From assembly GCA_035650075.1 (NCBI GenBank), contig DASRII010000496.1, positions 12,732 to 76,731 on the forward strand: a stretch of DNA of 64,000 nucleotides, in the 5' to 3' direction. The stretch is from DASSUC01 sp035650075 (GTDB lineage Bacteria > Actinomycetota > Actinomycetes > Mycobacteriales > Micromonosporaceae). Made by a program: the position numbers and the translations under genes. Positions 18,079 to 26,222 of this stretch are shown here, piece by piece. Position 1 is the first letter of the stretch. Each line of letters starts with the position of its first letter. The notes beneath the pieces are model-generated. The model saw only the letters and a list, made by a program, of their open reading frames with translations. It was not told where the DNA came from and ran no database searches.

Positions 18079-18172
18079 GGTTTCTCTCCTGTCTTCCGGT
18101 CCCAGAAGAGGGCAGACGTGCTGGCACTATTTCCTCGTCTATCGTGGCCAAGGCAACCGGCGGCTCGCGCGG

Positions 18173-19036
18173 TTATTCGTATGCGGACCGTTCCACTGTG
18201 AAGTAGCGATGCAGGTCCTCGATGTGCCGGATTACGGCCGTGTCCTCGGAAGCGCGCGCGATGTCAATCATGGTGTTCCACACAAAATCGTCGCCACCGT
18301 CGTACCGGTAATGTTTCTTGATGACGATACTGAATATGTCGTCGACCGTTTCCATCGTTATGACGCCGGCGAGCTGCAACAGGCTGGCGCGGTCGGCATC
18401 GGTGAGCGGCGGTCGTTTGACCGTCCGGTCCTCCGGAATGCCGGCGTCGGCGCTCCGGCCCTCGATCGTGATCAAAGGTTTCGCGGACGGCATGTTCACG
18501 AAGTCGAGCATCAGGTGGATACGCTCCTCGGTGGAGAGGTTCGCCACCGAGTGGATCTTCGAGGCGTCGAGGAACCAGATCTCGCCCTTGCGCATCCGGA
18601 ACACGGTGTTGCCCTCGTTGAAGAAGCAGTCCTCGTTGGTGACGAGGGGGATGTGCACCCGGTGGGCGTTGCGGGTGTCGTCGGGGATATCGCCGAGTTC
18701 GAGCAGGTCCCGGTGCGGGATGATCACGCTGTTCTGTACCTTCGCCAACCGCACGAAGTTCAGCCGGTCCAGATCGGTGACCGTGGAGATCAGTTCGCGC
18801 AGATAGGGAAGCTGGTTGCCGAACTGCGTGAACGCGCCGGGCTGGTGGTGATCGTATTTGGTGACCACTCCGTCGCCGGCGTCCCCGCCCAGGGTCCAGA
18901 TCATGCAACTCTTATAGGCACCGCCGGAAACGTAGTCGCTGTGCGCCTCGGACCACGGAAATGAATCGGCCTGCTCGAGGTCTTTAGCGAGGCGGGTGTC
19001 ATCAAGTGGGGTGTCCGCTACATAGTGGGTTCGCAT
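18173..19036 (-). CDS. Fe(II)/2-oxoglutarate proline hydroxylase (proline 3-hydroxylase family)
   Basis: A 287-aa protein that resembles Streptomyces L-proline 3-hydroxylase and cis-4-hydroxylase along its whole length. The iron triad is His108 and Asp110 in VIIPHRDLLEL and His162 in KIHSVANLS; an Arg near 172 (STEERIHLMLDF) fits the 2-oxoglutarate clamp. GEIWFLDASKIHS is the family signature. The ATG at 19036 gives MRTHYVADTPLDD, which matches the short N-terminus of the family; a TTG 12 nt upstream is possible. These enzymes hydroxylate free proline-type amino acids. In this cluster the natural substrate is more likely the 4-alkylproline or an analogue than plain proline. Confidence 0.85.
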   Translation of the reverse strand: MRTHYVADTPLDDTRLAKDLEQADSFPWSEAHSDYVSGGAYKSCMIWTLGGDAGDGVVTKYDHHQPGAFTQFGNQLPYLRELISTVTDLDRLNFVRLAKVQNSVIIPHRDLLELGDIPDDTRNAHRVHIPLVTNEDCFFNEGNTVFRMRKGEIWFLDASKIHSVANLSTEERIHLMLDFVNMPSAKPLITIEGRSADAGIPEDRTVKRPPLTDADRASLLQLAGVITMETVDDIFSIVIKKHYRYDGGDDFVWNTMIDIARASEDTAVIRHIEDLHRYFTVERSAYE

Positions 19037-19111
19037 CGGATCACGCAAGCCCTCTCAGTCGAATTCGGAACTCTTCTGAGATGGTAGGCGACTCTCATTC
19101 CGTCGCGAGAG

Positions 19112-20002
19112 TCACGTGTTTCGGGGGCGATCCAGCTCCTCGGCCACTTTCTCCAAGACCTCGACCTTTCCCGAAAACGGCTCGCACGGCCGCGGCCATT
19201 GCACGACGAAGTCCGTGATGCCGGCTTCGGCGAATCGGCCTGCGGCGTCGAAGAACGCCGCCGGCGACTCGAGGACACCGCCCACGGAAGGGCCGCAGAT
19301 CAGCAACCGGGCCACCGTCGCCGGGTCGCGGCCGACCTCCACGCAGGCTTTCTCGAGCGCTTCCACCTGCTGGCGGAGAACGGGGAGCGCCTGTTCGTAC
19401 GGCGCGCTCACGAGCCGGTTGGGCTCGCCTGTGGTCACCCAGTACGAGCCGTGCTCGGCCGCCAGGCGCATGCCGCGGATCCCGGCGGCGGCGATGGCGA
19501 ACGGGACGCGGGGCTGCTGCTGGCACAGTGGATACGAATGAACCTCGTTGGCCACGTAGTGGCGGCCGTCGAACGTGGTGACCGGCTGCCGCAGGAGCAG
19601 ATCGGTGAGCCGCACGTACTCCTCGAACCGCTCGGTCCGCTCGCGCCGGCTCCACGGGGTCCGGCGGGTCATGGTGGAGTCGAAGCCCTCGGCCCCGGAG
19701 CCGAGACCGAGGATGAGCCGGCCGCCGGCGATGTCGTCGATGGCGGTGACGTCCTTGGCCAGGTACACCGGGTGCCGCAGGTTGGGCGAGGCGACCAGGA
19801 CACCGAGCCCGATACGTTCGGTCTCCACCGCCGCGGCGGTCAGCGTCGGGACGGCGGTGAACCAGTCCTTCGCGCGGAACGTCCGCCAGTTCAGGTGGTC
19901 GTAGGTCCAGGCGTGATCGAATCCCATCTGCTCGGCCCGGCGCCACTTCACCCGCGCCGTCTGCCACCGGTCCTCCGGGACGATCTGGATTCCAAATCTC
20001 AC
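19112..20002 (-). CDS. LLM-class coenzyme-F420-dependent reductase (LmbY-like)
   Basis: A 296-aa luciferase-like TIM-barrel protein: RFGIQIVP at the N-terminus, AWTYDHLNWR, GLGVLVASPNLRHP, LGLGSGAEGFD and a C-terminal LICGPSVGG segment, as in F420-dependent members. The GTG start overlaps the stop of the BBE-like gene as GTGA. Alkylproline clusters end their pathway with an F420 reductase of this size (LmbY in lincomycin), which saturates the ring or side-chain double bonds. By context this is the same step. A general F420 monooxygenase or dehydrogenase cannot be excluded by sequence alone. Confidence 0.85.
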   Translation of the reverse strand: MRFGIQIVPEDRWQTARVKWRRAEQMGFDHAWTYDHLNWRTFRAKDWFTAVPTLTAAAVETERIGLGVLVASPNLRHPVYLAKDVTAIDDIAGGRLILGLGSGAEGFDSTMTRRTPWSRRERTERFEEYVRLTDLLLRQPVTTFDGRHYVANEVHSYPLCQQQPRVPFAIAAAGIRGMRLAAEHGSYWVTTGEPNRLVSAPYEQALPVLRQQVEALEKACVEVGRDPATVARLLICGPSVGGVLESPAAFFDAAGRFAEAGITDFVVQWPRPCEPFSGKVEVLEKVAEELDRPRNT

Positions 20003-21405
20003 GTGTCTTCCTCGTCCGCCCAGCCGGGATCGATGTTGAAGTTGTACCGGAAGAGGTTCTGGGGGTCGACGCGCCGCTTGAGCGCGACCAGGCGCCGCCA
20101 CCGCCGGCCGTACGCCGCTCGCACGTTGTCGGGTCCCTCGTCGTTGAGGAAGTTGACGTACTGCCCGACGGAGTGGGGTGCCATCGCATCGCTGAAGTCG
20201 CGGACCCAGGCGACGTGGCGGTCCCGGTCGGCCCGCTCGGGTGCCCACGCGCCGAGCGCGTTGATGTTGTGAACGGCGCCACGGGATCCGAAGGCGGTGT
20301 CCTCGGCGGGCACCCTGCCGACCGCCCCGCCCAGGTGGTAGATCGGCACGCCGGACAGCGGGGACGTGATCCGGGACGCGTGCTCGACGACTGTCGCGAT
20401 GACCTCGTCGGTGAGCGGTCCGAAGTCCACCGACCGCCAGTAGTAGCGGTTGCCGGGGGGCGACGAGGCGTCGAGCATCCGCTGCACGTCCACGTACGGC
20501 ATCGGGGCGACCGTGTCGAGCAGCGGCCGCCCGAAGCCGCGCAGCGGACGCAGGTACGCCTGTCCCTGCTCGATGTCGCCCGACCAGCACACGACGATGG
20601 CCACGATCGGCGATCCGTGCAGGTGCTCGGGTACGGCCGCGAGCGGCGGGCACAGCCGGAGGTTGAGGATCGTCCCGAGAGCGTCCGGGGCGTCCGCGAT
20701 CAGGTCGCGGTAGTGGGGCAGGACGGACAGCGCGTCGTCCAGCGTATAAATGATCATCCCGGCGAGGACGGTCGGACCCACCTCGTGGAGCCGGAGATCG
20801 AACCGCACCACGGTCCCGAAGTTGCCGCCACCACCGCGCAGACCCCACAACAGTTCCGGATCCGTCGCGGCGTCCACCGTGACGATGCGGCCGTCGGCGG
20901 TCACCAGCTCGGCCCCGACGAGGTTGTCCACGGTGAGCCCATGGCGGCGCATCAGGTGGCCGATCCCGCCGCCGAGCGTGAGCCCGCCGACGCCGGTCTC
21001 GCTGATGATCCCGCCGGTCGTGGCCAGGCCGTGCGCTTGGGTGGCCGGGTCGACGTCCCCCCACAGCGCTCCGCCCTGGACATGGGCCAGGCGGCGGTGC
21101 GGGTCCACCTGGACCGCTCGCATCCGGGACAGGTCGACGACCAGGCCGTCGTCGCAGAGCCCGTGGCCGGCCACGCTGTGGCCGCCGCCGCGGACCGCGA
21201 TGGGCAGTCCCCGCTCGGCGGCGAACGTGACGGCCGCGGCCACGTCCGCCGCGTCCGCACAGCGCGCGATCAGCGACGGATGCCGGTCGATGTCTCCGTT
21301 CCAGACCCTGCGGGCCTGGTCGTAGCGTGGGTCCGCCGGGGTGATCAGATCGCCGCGCAACGTATCAGCGAGCTTCTCCGTGTCGCCGATCGTCAGAGTG
21401 TCCAA
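19999..21405 (-). CDS. BBE-like FAD-linked oxidase
   Basis: A 468-aa berberine-bridge-enzyme-like flavoprotein. The FAD_binding_4 domain carries RGGGHSVAGH, where the His is the usual 8-alpha FAD attachment. The second attachment Cys of bicovalent members is not seen; the region reads GGIISETGVGG. The C-terminal BBE motif is FRYNFNIDPGW. I use a TTG start at 21405 because GGAGG lies about 7 nt upstream; this gives a 41-nt overlap with the A-T gene. Such oxidases desaturate amines, oxidise alcohols or form rings on tethered or released peptides. Here it probably tailors the peptide or one of its residues. The substrate is unknown. Confidence 0.85.
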   Translation of the reverse strand: MDTLTIGDTEKLADTLRGDLITPADPRYDQARRVWNGDIDRHPSLIARCADAADVAAAVTFAAERGLPIAVRGGGHSVAGHGLCDDGLVVDLSRMRAVQVDPHRRLAHVQGGALWGDVDPATQAHGLATTGGIISETGVGGLTLGGGIGHLMRRHGLTVDNLVGAELVTADGRIVTVDAATDPELLWGLRGGGGNFGTVVRFDLRLHEVGPTVLAGMIIYTLDDALSVLPHYRDLIADAPDALGTILNLRLCPPLAAVPEHLHGSPIVAIVVCWSGDIEQGQAYLRPLRGFGRPLLDTVAPMPYVDVQRMLDASSPPGNRYYWRSVDFGPLTDEVIATVVEHASRITSPLSGVPIYHLGGAVGRVPAEDTAFGSRGAVHNINALGAWAPERADRDRHVAWVRDFSDAMAPHSVGQYVNFLNDEGPDNVRAAYGRRWRRLVALKRRVDPQNLFRYNFNIDPGWADEEDT

Positions 21406-23764
21406 AGCCGTCCTCCGGTTCTCGCCCAGCGGTGACGGAAATCTTCGTCTCGGGTGGGCGCCCTCCGCCGCGGATCGTCGCGGCCACGTCGCGCAGAGTC
21501 CCGTCGAGGAGCTCCGTCATGTCGGGCGCGGCTCGCAGGGTCGCCTCGCACTCGTCGCGCAGCCGGAAGGTGAGCATCGAATGGCCGCCGAGCTCTGCGA
21601 ACGTGTCCAGCATGCTGATCGGCGACCGGCCCAGGACCCGCCGGTATATCTCGACCAGGGTCGCTTCCAGCTCGTCGGCGGGGGGAACGACCGTACGCTC
21701 GCGCTCGGTCAACTCCTGCCAGATCTTGATCAGTTCGTTCTGATCGAGCTTGCCGTTCACCGTCCTCGGCAGGTAGTCCACGGGCACGACCCGCTCGGGC
21801 CGCATCAGGCGGGGTAGCCCGGCCGTGTGCGCGAGAATCGCCGCGGGGTCCAGGTCGGCGGCGGAGCTCCCGCCGGCGGGCACGACGAAGGCGAGGAGGC
21901 GGAGCGGCTGTCCGTGGGCGATCACCGCGCAGTCGCCGACCGCGGGGTGAGCGGCCAGCACCGACTCGATCTCACCGGGTTCGACCCGCAGCCCACGGAT
22001 CTTGACCTGCCGGTCGATCCGGCCGAGGTGATCCAGCGCGCCGTCCTCGCGGAGCCGACAGAGGTCACCGGTGCGGTACATCCGCGATCCCGGCGGCCCG
22101 TAGGGATCCGCGACGAACCGCTCCGCGGTCCTGCCCGGCTGCCGCCAGTAGCCGTCCGCCAGGCCGACAACGCCGCTGATGTACACCTCCCCGGGCGCGC
22201 CGACCGGTACGAGATCGAGATTGGCGTCCAGCACGGTCACCCGGAAGTTGTCGGCGGGACGGCCGACCGGAACGAAGACGCCGCTCGAGCCGGGCTCGAT
22301 GACATTGTCGGTGACCGGACCGGCCTCGGTCGGACCGAAGGCGTTGACGAGACTGGTCTTGGGCAGCGTGGCGTGGAAGGCCTCTGGGATCCGCGGGCTC
22401 ATCGACTCGCCGCCGCACACCACCCACCGCAGCGCGTCGGCTCCAACCGTAGACATCTCGTCCAGGAAGGTAGGCATCATCGTCGTCACCAGGAAGATCA
22501 TCGACACGTCGTGATCTCGGACGAGCCTGGCGAGGTGCCGCGGATCGCGCTCGGCGCCGGGCCGGCAGATCACCAGGCGCGCCCCGTGGTAGAGCGGCCA
22601 GTAGATCTCCCAGATATGGGCGTCCCAGCCGGGGGAGGCCTTGAACAGGGCCGTCTCGCCGGGCTGGAATGGGTACTGGCGCTGCATCCAGAAGACATTG
22701 GCCAGGGTGCCGGCCGTGCGGGAGACCACGCCCTTGGGGCGGCCGGTCGTCCCCGACGTATAGAGGATGTGGACCGGCCCGGAGGCGGTGTCGTCGTCGA
22801 GCAAATTCGTCGCGGGACGACCGGACCAGGTCTGCTCCGCGCGGACGTCGTGGATCTCCCATGCGCCGTCCGGTATGCGACCGCGGCAGACCGGGTCGGT
22901 CAGCACGTGACGAGGCGCCGAGTCCGCCAGCATCAGCGCGATGCGCTGGTCCGGCAGGTCGGCGTCGAGGGGAACGTAGGTGGCGCCGGTCTTGGCCGCG
23001 GCGTAGGTCGCGACAACCAGGTGGATACCGCGCTGGAGGCAGATGCCGATCCGGGTACCGGGACCAGCACCGTGCTCGCGCAGGTAGTGGGCCAATCGGT
23101 TCGCGCGCTCGTTCAACTCCCGGTAACTGACCGTGTCCCCGTCCTCGTCCTGCAGAGCGACCGAATCCGGGGTGCGTTCCACCTGCTCCTCGAACGGTTC
23201 CGCCATCGTGCGGTACCGGACCTCCGGGTCGCGCTGCGGGTTGAGGCCGTGCAGGATCCGCTCCCGTTCCTCGGTGCCGACCAGCGGATGGTCGAGCATC
23301 GGCAGATCGGGTTCGTTCGCCATGCCGGCCAGCAGCTGCAGGAAGGAGCGGGCCCAGGCCTGCGCGGAGGGGAGATCGGACGAGTCCGTCATGGCCTCGA
23401 CGTACAGATGCCGGCCGGCCCGAGCGATCAGGATCGTCACGGCGACCGGTTGGTCGTCGCCGGCAGCGGGCGTGGTGGCGTTCCCGGACCGCGGGGCCTG
23501 CCGCAGCGCCTCGCGGAAGCTGAGAGAAGTGTCCGGGCTGCCGCCGGCCGCCGGGACGATCGCCTCGACCGGCCCCCGGGTGACCAGGACGCGGCAGTCG
23601 GTGCCCGGGCGTGGCAGCCGTTCGACCAGCACGCCGGCGCAGATCGACAACGTGACGAAGTCGTCCACCCCGGCCGCCTCGGCGAGGCAGTGCAGGGTGC
23701 CCATCACGCCGTACGGTACGGTGATCGGCCCGATGCAGTCCGTTGTGGACAGAGACCCGTTCAC
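21365..23764 (-). CDS. Stand-alone NRPS A-T protein with truncated C domain
   Basis: A 799-aa protein. The GTG start forms a GTGA overlap with the KAS III-like gene. Residues about 1-175 resemble only the C-terminal half of a condensation domain: SLSFREAL and a late DLPSAQAWARSFLQLL stretch are seen, but there is no HHxxxDG. Then follow an intact A domain (TSGTTGRPKGV, WDAHIWEIYW, AFGPTE, YRTGD, A10 lysine in NGKLD) and a T domain (FAELGGHSML). The hand-read pocket is about D-A-W-F-V-G-A-P-V-K, closest to hydrophobic codes such as leucine (tentative). The A domain is clearly related to the dead A domain of the terminal NRPS, down to the shared HGLN linker. It probably activates the residue that module can no longer load. 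Confidence 0.93.
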   Translation of the reverse strand: MNGSLSTTDCIGPITVPYGVMGTLHCLAEAAGVDDFVTLSICAGVLVERLPRPGTDCRVLVTRGPVEAIVPAAGGSPDTSLSFREALRQAPRSGNATTPAAGDDQPVAVTILIARAGRHLYVEAMTDSSDLPSAQAWARSFLQLLAGMANEPDLPMLDHPLVGTEERERILHGLNPQRDPEVRYRTMAEPFEEQVERTPDSVALQDEDGDTVSYRELNERANRLAHYLREHGAGPGTRIGICLQRGIHLVVATYAAAKTGATYVPLDADLPDQRIALMLADSAPRHVLTDPVCRGRIPDGAWEIHDVRAEQTWSGRPATNLLDDDTASGPVHILYTSGTTGRPKGVVSRTAGTLANVFWMQRQYPFQPGETALFKASPGWDAHIWEIYWPLYHGARLVICRPGAERDPRHLARLVRDHDVSMIFLVTTMMPTFLDEMSTVGADALRWVVCGGESMSPRIPEAFHATLPKTSLVNAFGPTEAGPVTDNVIEPGSSGVFVPVGRPADNFRVTVLDANLDLVPVGAPGEVYISGVVGLADGYWRQPGRTAERFVADPYGPPGSRMYRTGDLCRLREDGALDHLGRIDRQVKIRGLRVEPGEIESVLAAHPAVGDCAVIAHGQPLRLLAFVVPAGGSSAADLDPAAILAHTAGLPRLMRPERVVPVDYLPRTVNGKLDQNELIKIWQELTERERTVVPPADELEATLVEIYRRVLGRSPISMLDTFAELGGHSMLTFRLRDECEATLRAAPDMTELLDGTLRDVAATIRGGGRPPETKISVTAGREPEDGFGHSDDRRHGEAR

Positions 23765-24693
23765 CGCGCGCTTCCCTCGAAGAGTCCGCAGGCATAGAAC
23801 CCCGGCGCCAGGGATTGCGCCAGATACGTATCCCCGGACCGGATGCCGAACCGCTCGTGATAATCGATCAGGTTGATCATCCAGTCGGCGTTTCCGCAGT
23901 GTCCGTAGGCGGCGAGCGTCTCGACGAAGTGCAGCGTGTCCGGCAGCAGACCGACAGACGTCCCATTGAACAACGTCAGCGGCTTGTGCAGGTTGGCCGC
24001 GAACACCTTGGCTATCTGCCCCAGCTGCCGGTCGCCGGCGCGGAGCACCGCGGCCAGCGTCCGGTCGGCCACGTTCTTCCGCGAGATGAACGAGTCGCGG
24101 CCGCGCAACCCGTCCGGATCCACCTTGACCGCGCACGAGACCAGCCGCACCAGCCCCGGATCGTCCCGGGTCAGCAGGCAGCTGACGGCCGCATCACCGA
24201 ACACCGCGTAGGAAAGCACCCGGTCGCGGTCGTGCGGCACGAAATCCACGGCGACCACCACCACGTGCGTCACCTCCGGATCGGAGAACAGCTCATGGCC
24301 GTGCCGCAGGGCGGTCAGCGAGCTACAGCACCGTTGGAAGGACACGACATGCGGGACGCAGTCGTCCAGTCCCACGGCGAGGAGCACTCGGCCCGCGAAG
24401 TCGGATGGCAACCGCGCAAGGGTCGGGTCGCTGGTCGCGAACACGATGTGGTCGATGTCCGCGGCGGAGGCGCCGGCGTCCCGCAGGGTCCGGCGCACGG
24501 CGTCGACGACATACTCCTCCACCGGACCCGACATCTTCCGGTACGTCGTACATCCCATCTCGGCGAAATCGGTACCGAACGACACGGTCTCCCAGAGGGC
24601 TTCGAAATCGGGGATGTTATCCGGCTTGCATTCCACGTCGCCGAAAGCGCACGCGAACGAGCCGATCCCGATGTCTTCGTGATCCGAGATCAT
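23761..24693 (-). CDS. KAS III-like acyltransferase (CerJ-type Cys/His/Asp)
   Basis: A 310-aa thiolase-fold protein of the FabH group. The nucleophile is Cys122 or Cys123 in SFQRCCSSLTAL. The FabH His in PHQAN is replaced: the matching segment reads VFAANLHKP. Instead the protein has GHCGNADWMINL with His265 and Asp270, the H-x4-D spacing reported for the ester-forming ketosynthase homologue CerJ. That points to acyl transfer rather than decarboxylative condensation. AAGGA precedes the ATG. It lies between the carrier protein and the A-T gene, so it could move an acyl or aminoacyl group between carriers, or cap the peptide. Substrate and acceptor are unknown. Confidence 0.8.
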   Translation of the reverse strand: MISDHEDIGIGSFACAFGDVECKPDNIPDFEALWETVSFGTDFAEMGCTTYRKMSGPVEEYVVDAVRRTLRDAGASAADIDHIVFATSDPTLARLPSDFAGRVLLAVGLDDCVPHVVSFQRCCSSLTALRHGHELFSDPEVTHVVVVAVDFVPHDRDRVLSYAVFGDAAVSCLLTRDDPGLVRLVSCAVKVDPDGLRGRDSFISRKNVADRTLAAVLRAGDRQLGQIAKVFAANLHKPLTLFNGTSVGLLPDTLHFVETLAAYGHCGNADWMINLIDYHERFGIRSGDTYLAQSLAPGFYACGLFEGSAR

Positions 24694-24753
24694 GATTCCT
24701 TCGATCGGCAGTACGGACGAGGGAAGATGCCAGACCCGGCGAGGCGGCGTACG

Positions 24754-25035
24754 TCAGGATCGAGCCGGTACGACCGCGCTCGCGTCGATCTCGCGGAGTA
24801 CGGAGACGATGCCGTCGACGTCGTTCAGCTGAGGGACCCATTCCGGGCGGACTGTGACGGTGCCGTTCGCGTACTCCTTGATGTAGTTCAACAGCACGAT
24901 GATCATGTTGAGCGAGCTGATGCCCAGCTCCTCGCGGGACTGCGCCCGGACGATCTGCTCGTAGGTGAGGTCGCCGCCCATGGTTTGAGTCGCGAGGAAC
25001 TCGGCGAACTTGTGCCGGTAGTCGTCAGCGCCCAT
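24754..25035 (-). CDS. Discrete acyl/peptidyl carrier protein
   Basis: A 93-aa acidic helical protein with the carrier motif EELGISSLNMI. Ser41 takes the place of the phosphopantetheine serine in the usual DSL, and the preceding Asp is replaced by Ser. The 11-nt overlap with the SyrB2-like gene and the KAS III-like gene 60 nt further on suggest that these three proteins act on one tethered substrate. Whether it carries an acyl chain or an amino acid is not visible. Confidence 0.85.
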   Translation of the reverse strand: MGADDYRHKFAEFLATQTMGGDLTYEQIVRAQSREELGISSLNMIIVLLNYIKEYANGTVTVRPEWVPQLNDVDGIVSVLREIDASAVVPARS

Positions 25036-25951
25036 TGCTCTCGACCTTCGGGAAGGTGAAGCCGTTGAGGTTCTTCTCGTAGATCCGGTTGTGCCCGTAC
25101 TTGTCCTCGCCGGACACCATGACGCAGCCGTGCTTGTCGAGGCTGATCGAGTCGCCGAACCCGCTGAGACGGTCGATGTGCTCGTAGACCCGGACGGACG
25201 GCGAGACGTAGCGGGACGCCATGCCCACGCGCTTGTCGGCACTCGTGTTCGGGCGCGAGCCGTGGACGCACTTGGCCAGGAAGATGACGAACTGGCCCGC
25301 CTTCAGCTCCATATCGACGATCTCGTGCTTGTTCGGATCCCAGTCCTTGTCGAGCTTGAGCTCCGCGTAGTCGTAGCCGAAGAAGTCGTGGGACTTGTTC
25401 TCCACGTTGTACGACATCGGCTTCGTCTCGTCGTAGTACCACTGCTTGTGGCTGCCGGGCAGGAAGCGGAGGCAGGCGTGATCCCGGTCCGCATTGCTGA
25501 AGGCGGTCCAGACGGTCAGCTCCTGCGTGGGCGCCGTGGACTCCTCGGTGTACCTCAGCGAGGGATACGAGACGGTGGCCGACTCGAACACGGTGAACGC
25601 CTCGACCTGGTGCCAGCCCGTTCCCGTCGCGCCCGGCTCCTTCTCGAAGATGTGCGTCTTCCAGCACATGATGTCCTCGCCCATGAGGCTGCGAAGCTTG
25701 TGCACGATCGTCGGATGCGCGATGTGCTTGGACAGCGCGTCGCAGTCGAGGTGGCGGTCGTAGTTGATGATGGTCGAGTTGTGTGGCTTGTTCGCGGACG
25801 TGACCATCTCGATCATGCCCTGGCTCCAGACCAGCGGAGCCTCTTCCTCGGAGTAGAGGTCGAACGGCCCGAGGAACCCGTTCTCCTTGAAGAAATCCAC
25901 CTGTTCGGCCGTCAGCCCTTGGGTCGCCGTTTCGATACTGCTTTCAGCCAC
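25025..25951 (-). CDS. SyrB2-like non-heme iron enzyme with H-x-V in place of H-x-D/H-x-A
   Basis: A 308-aa protein of the phytanoyl-CoA/chlorinating-enzyme family. His114 lies in GTGWHQVEAF and His230 in KCVHGSRPNTS, followed by the 2-oxoglutarate Arg region RVGMASRYVSPSVRVY. Spacing matches SyrB2 (His116, Ala118, His235), but the position that is Asp/Glu in hydroxylases and Ala/Gly in halogenases is Val116; its GTC codon is clear. Loss of the carboxylate would open a coordination site, as in halogenases, although Val is bulkier. I place the start at GTG 25951 because AGGAAGGA lies just upstream; an ATG at 25969 is possible. It heads the minus-strand train and precedes a carrier protein, as expected for an enzyme acting on tethered substrates. 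Confidence 0.85.
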   Translation of the reverse strand: MAESSIETATQGLTAEQVDFFKENGFLGPFDLYSEEEAPLVWSQGMIEMVTSANKPHNSTIINYDRHLDCDALSKHIAHPTIVHKLRSLMGEDIMCWKTHIFEKEPGATGTGWHQVEAFTVFESATVSYPSLRYTEESTAPTQELTVWTAFSNADRDHACLRFLPGSHKQWYYDETKPMSYNVENKSHDFFGYDYAELKLDKDWDPNKHEIVDMELKAGQFVIFLAKCVHGSRPNTSADKRVGMASRYVSPSVRVYEHIDRLSGFGDSISLDKHGCVMVSGEDKYGHNRIYEKNLNGFTFPKVESNGR

Positions 25952-26222
25952 CTTGATTTCCTTCCTCATGATGTATGTACTTGCTGGTCTGACGTGCCTG
26001 GAATAAGGAACGCGGGGGCCAATCAGGCCCACCGTAAGCGCCCGCCGACCGAGCCGTCTTGTCACTGGAACCGGGGTCCGCGAGAGCCGTTGATCGATGG
26101 CCGCCCCTCGATCGCGGTCGGCATGAGGTCGTGGACCGGTTGCGGCACGACGTGGGCGAGGCGTTCGACGAGTTGCGATTCCGGGGTGGCGGAGGGGCAG
26201 GGCGGGCTGGTCCAATCGCCGG

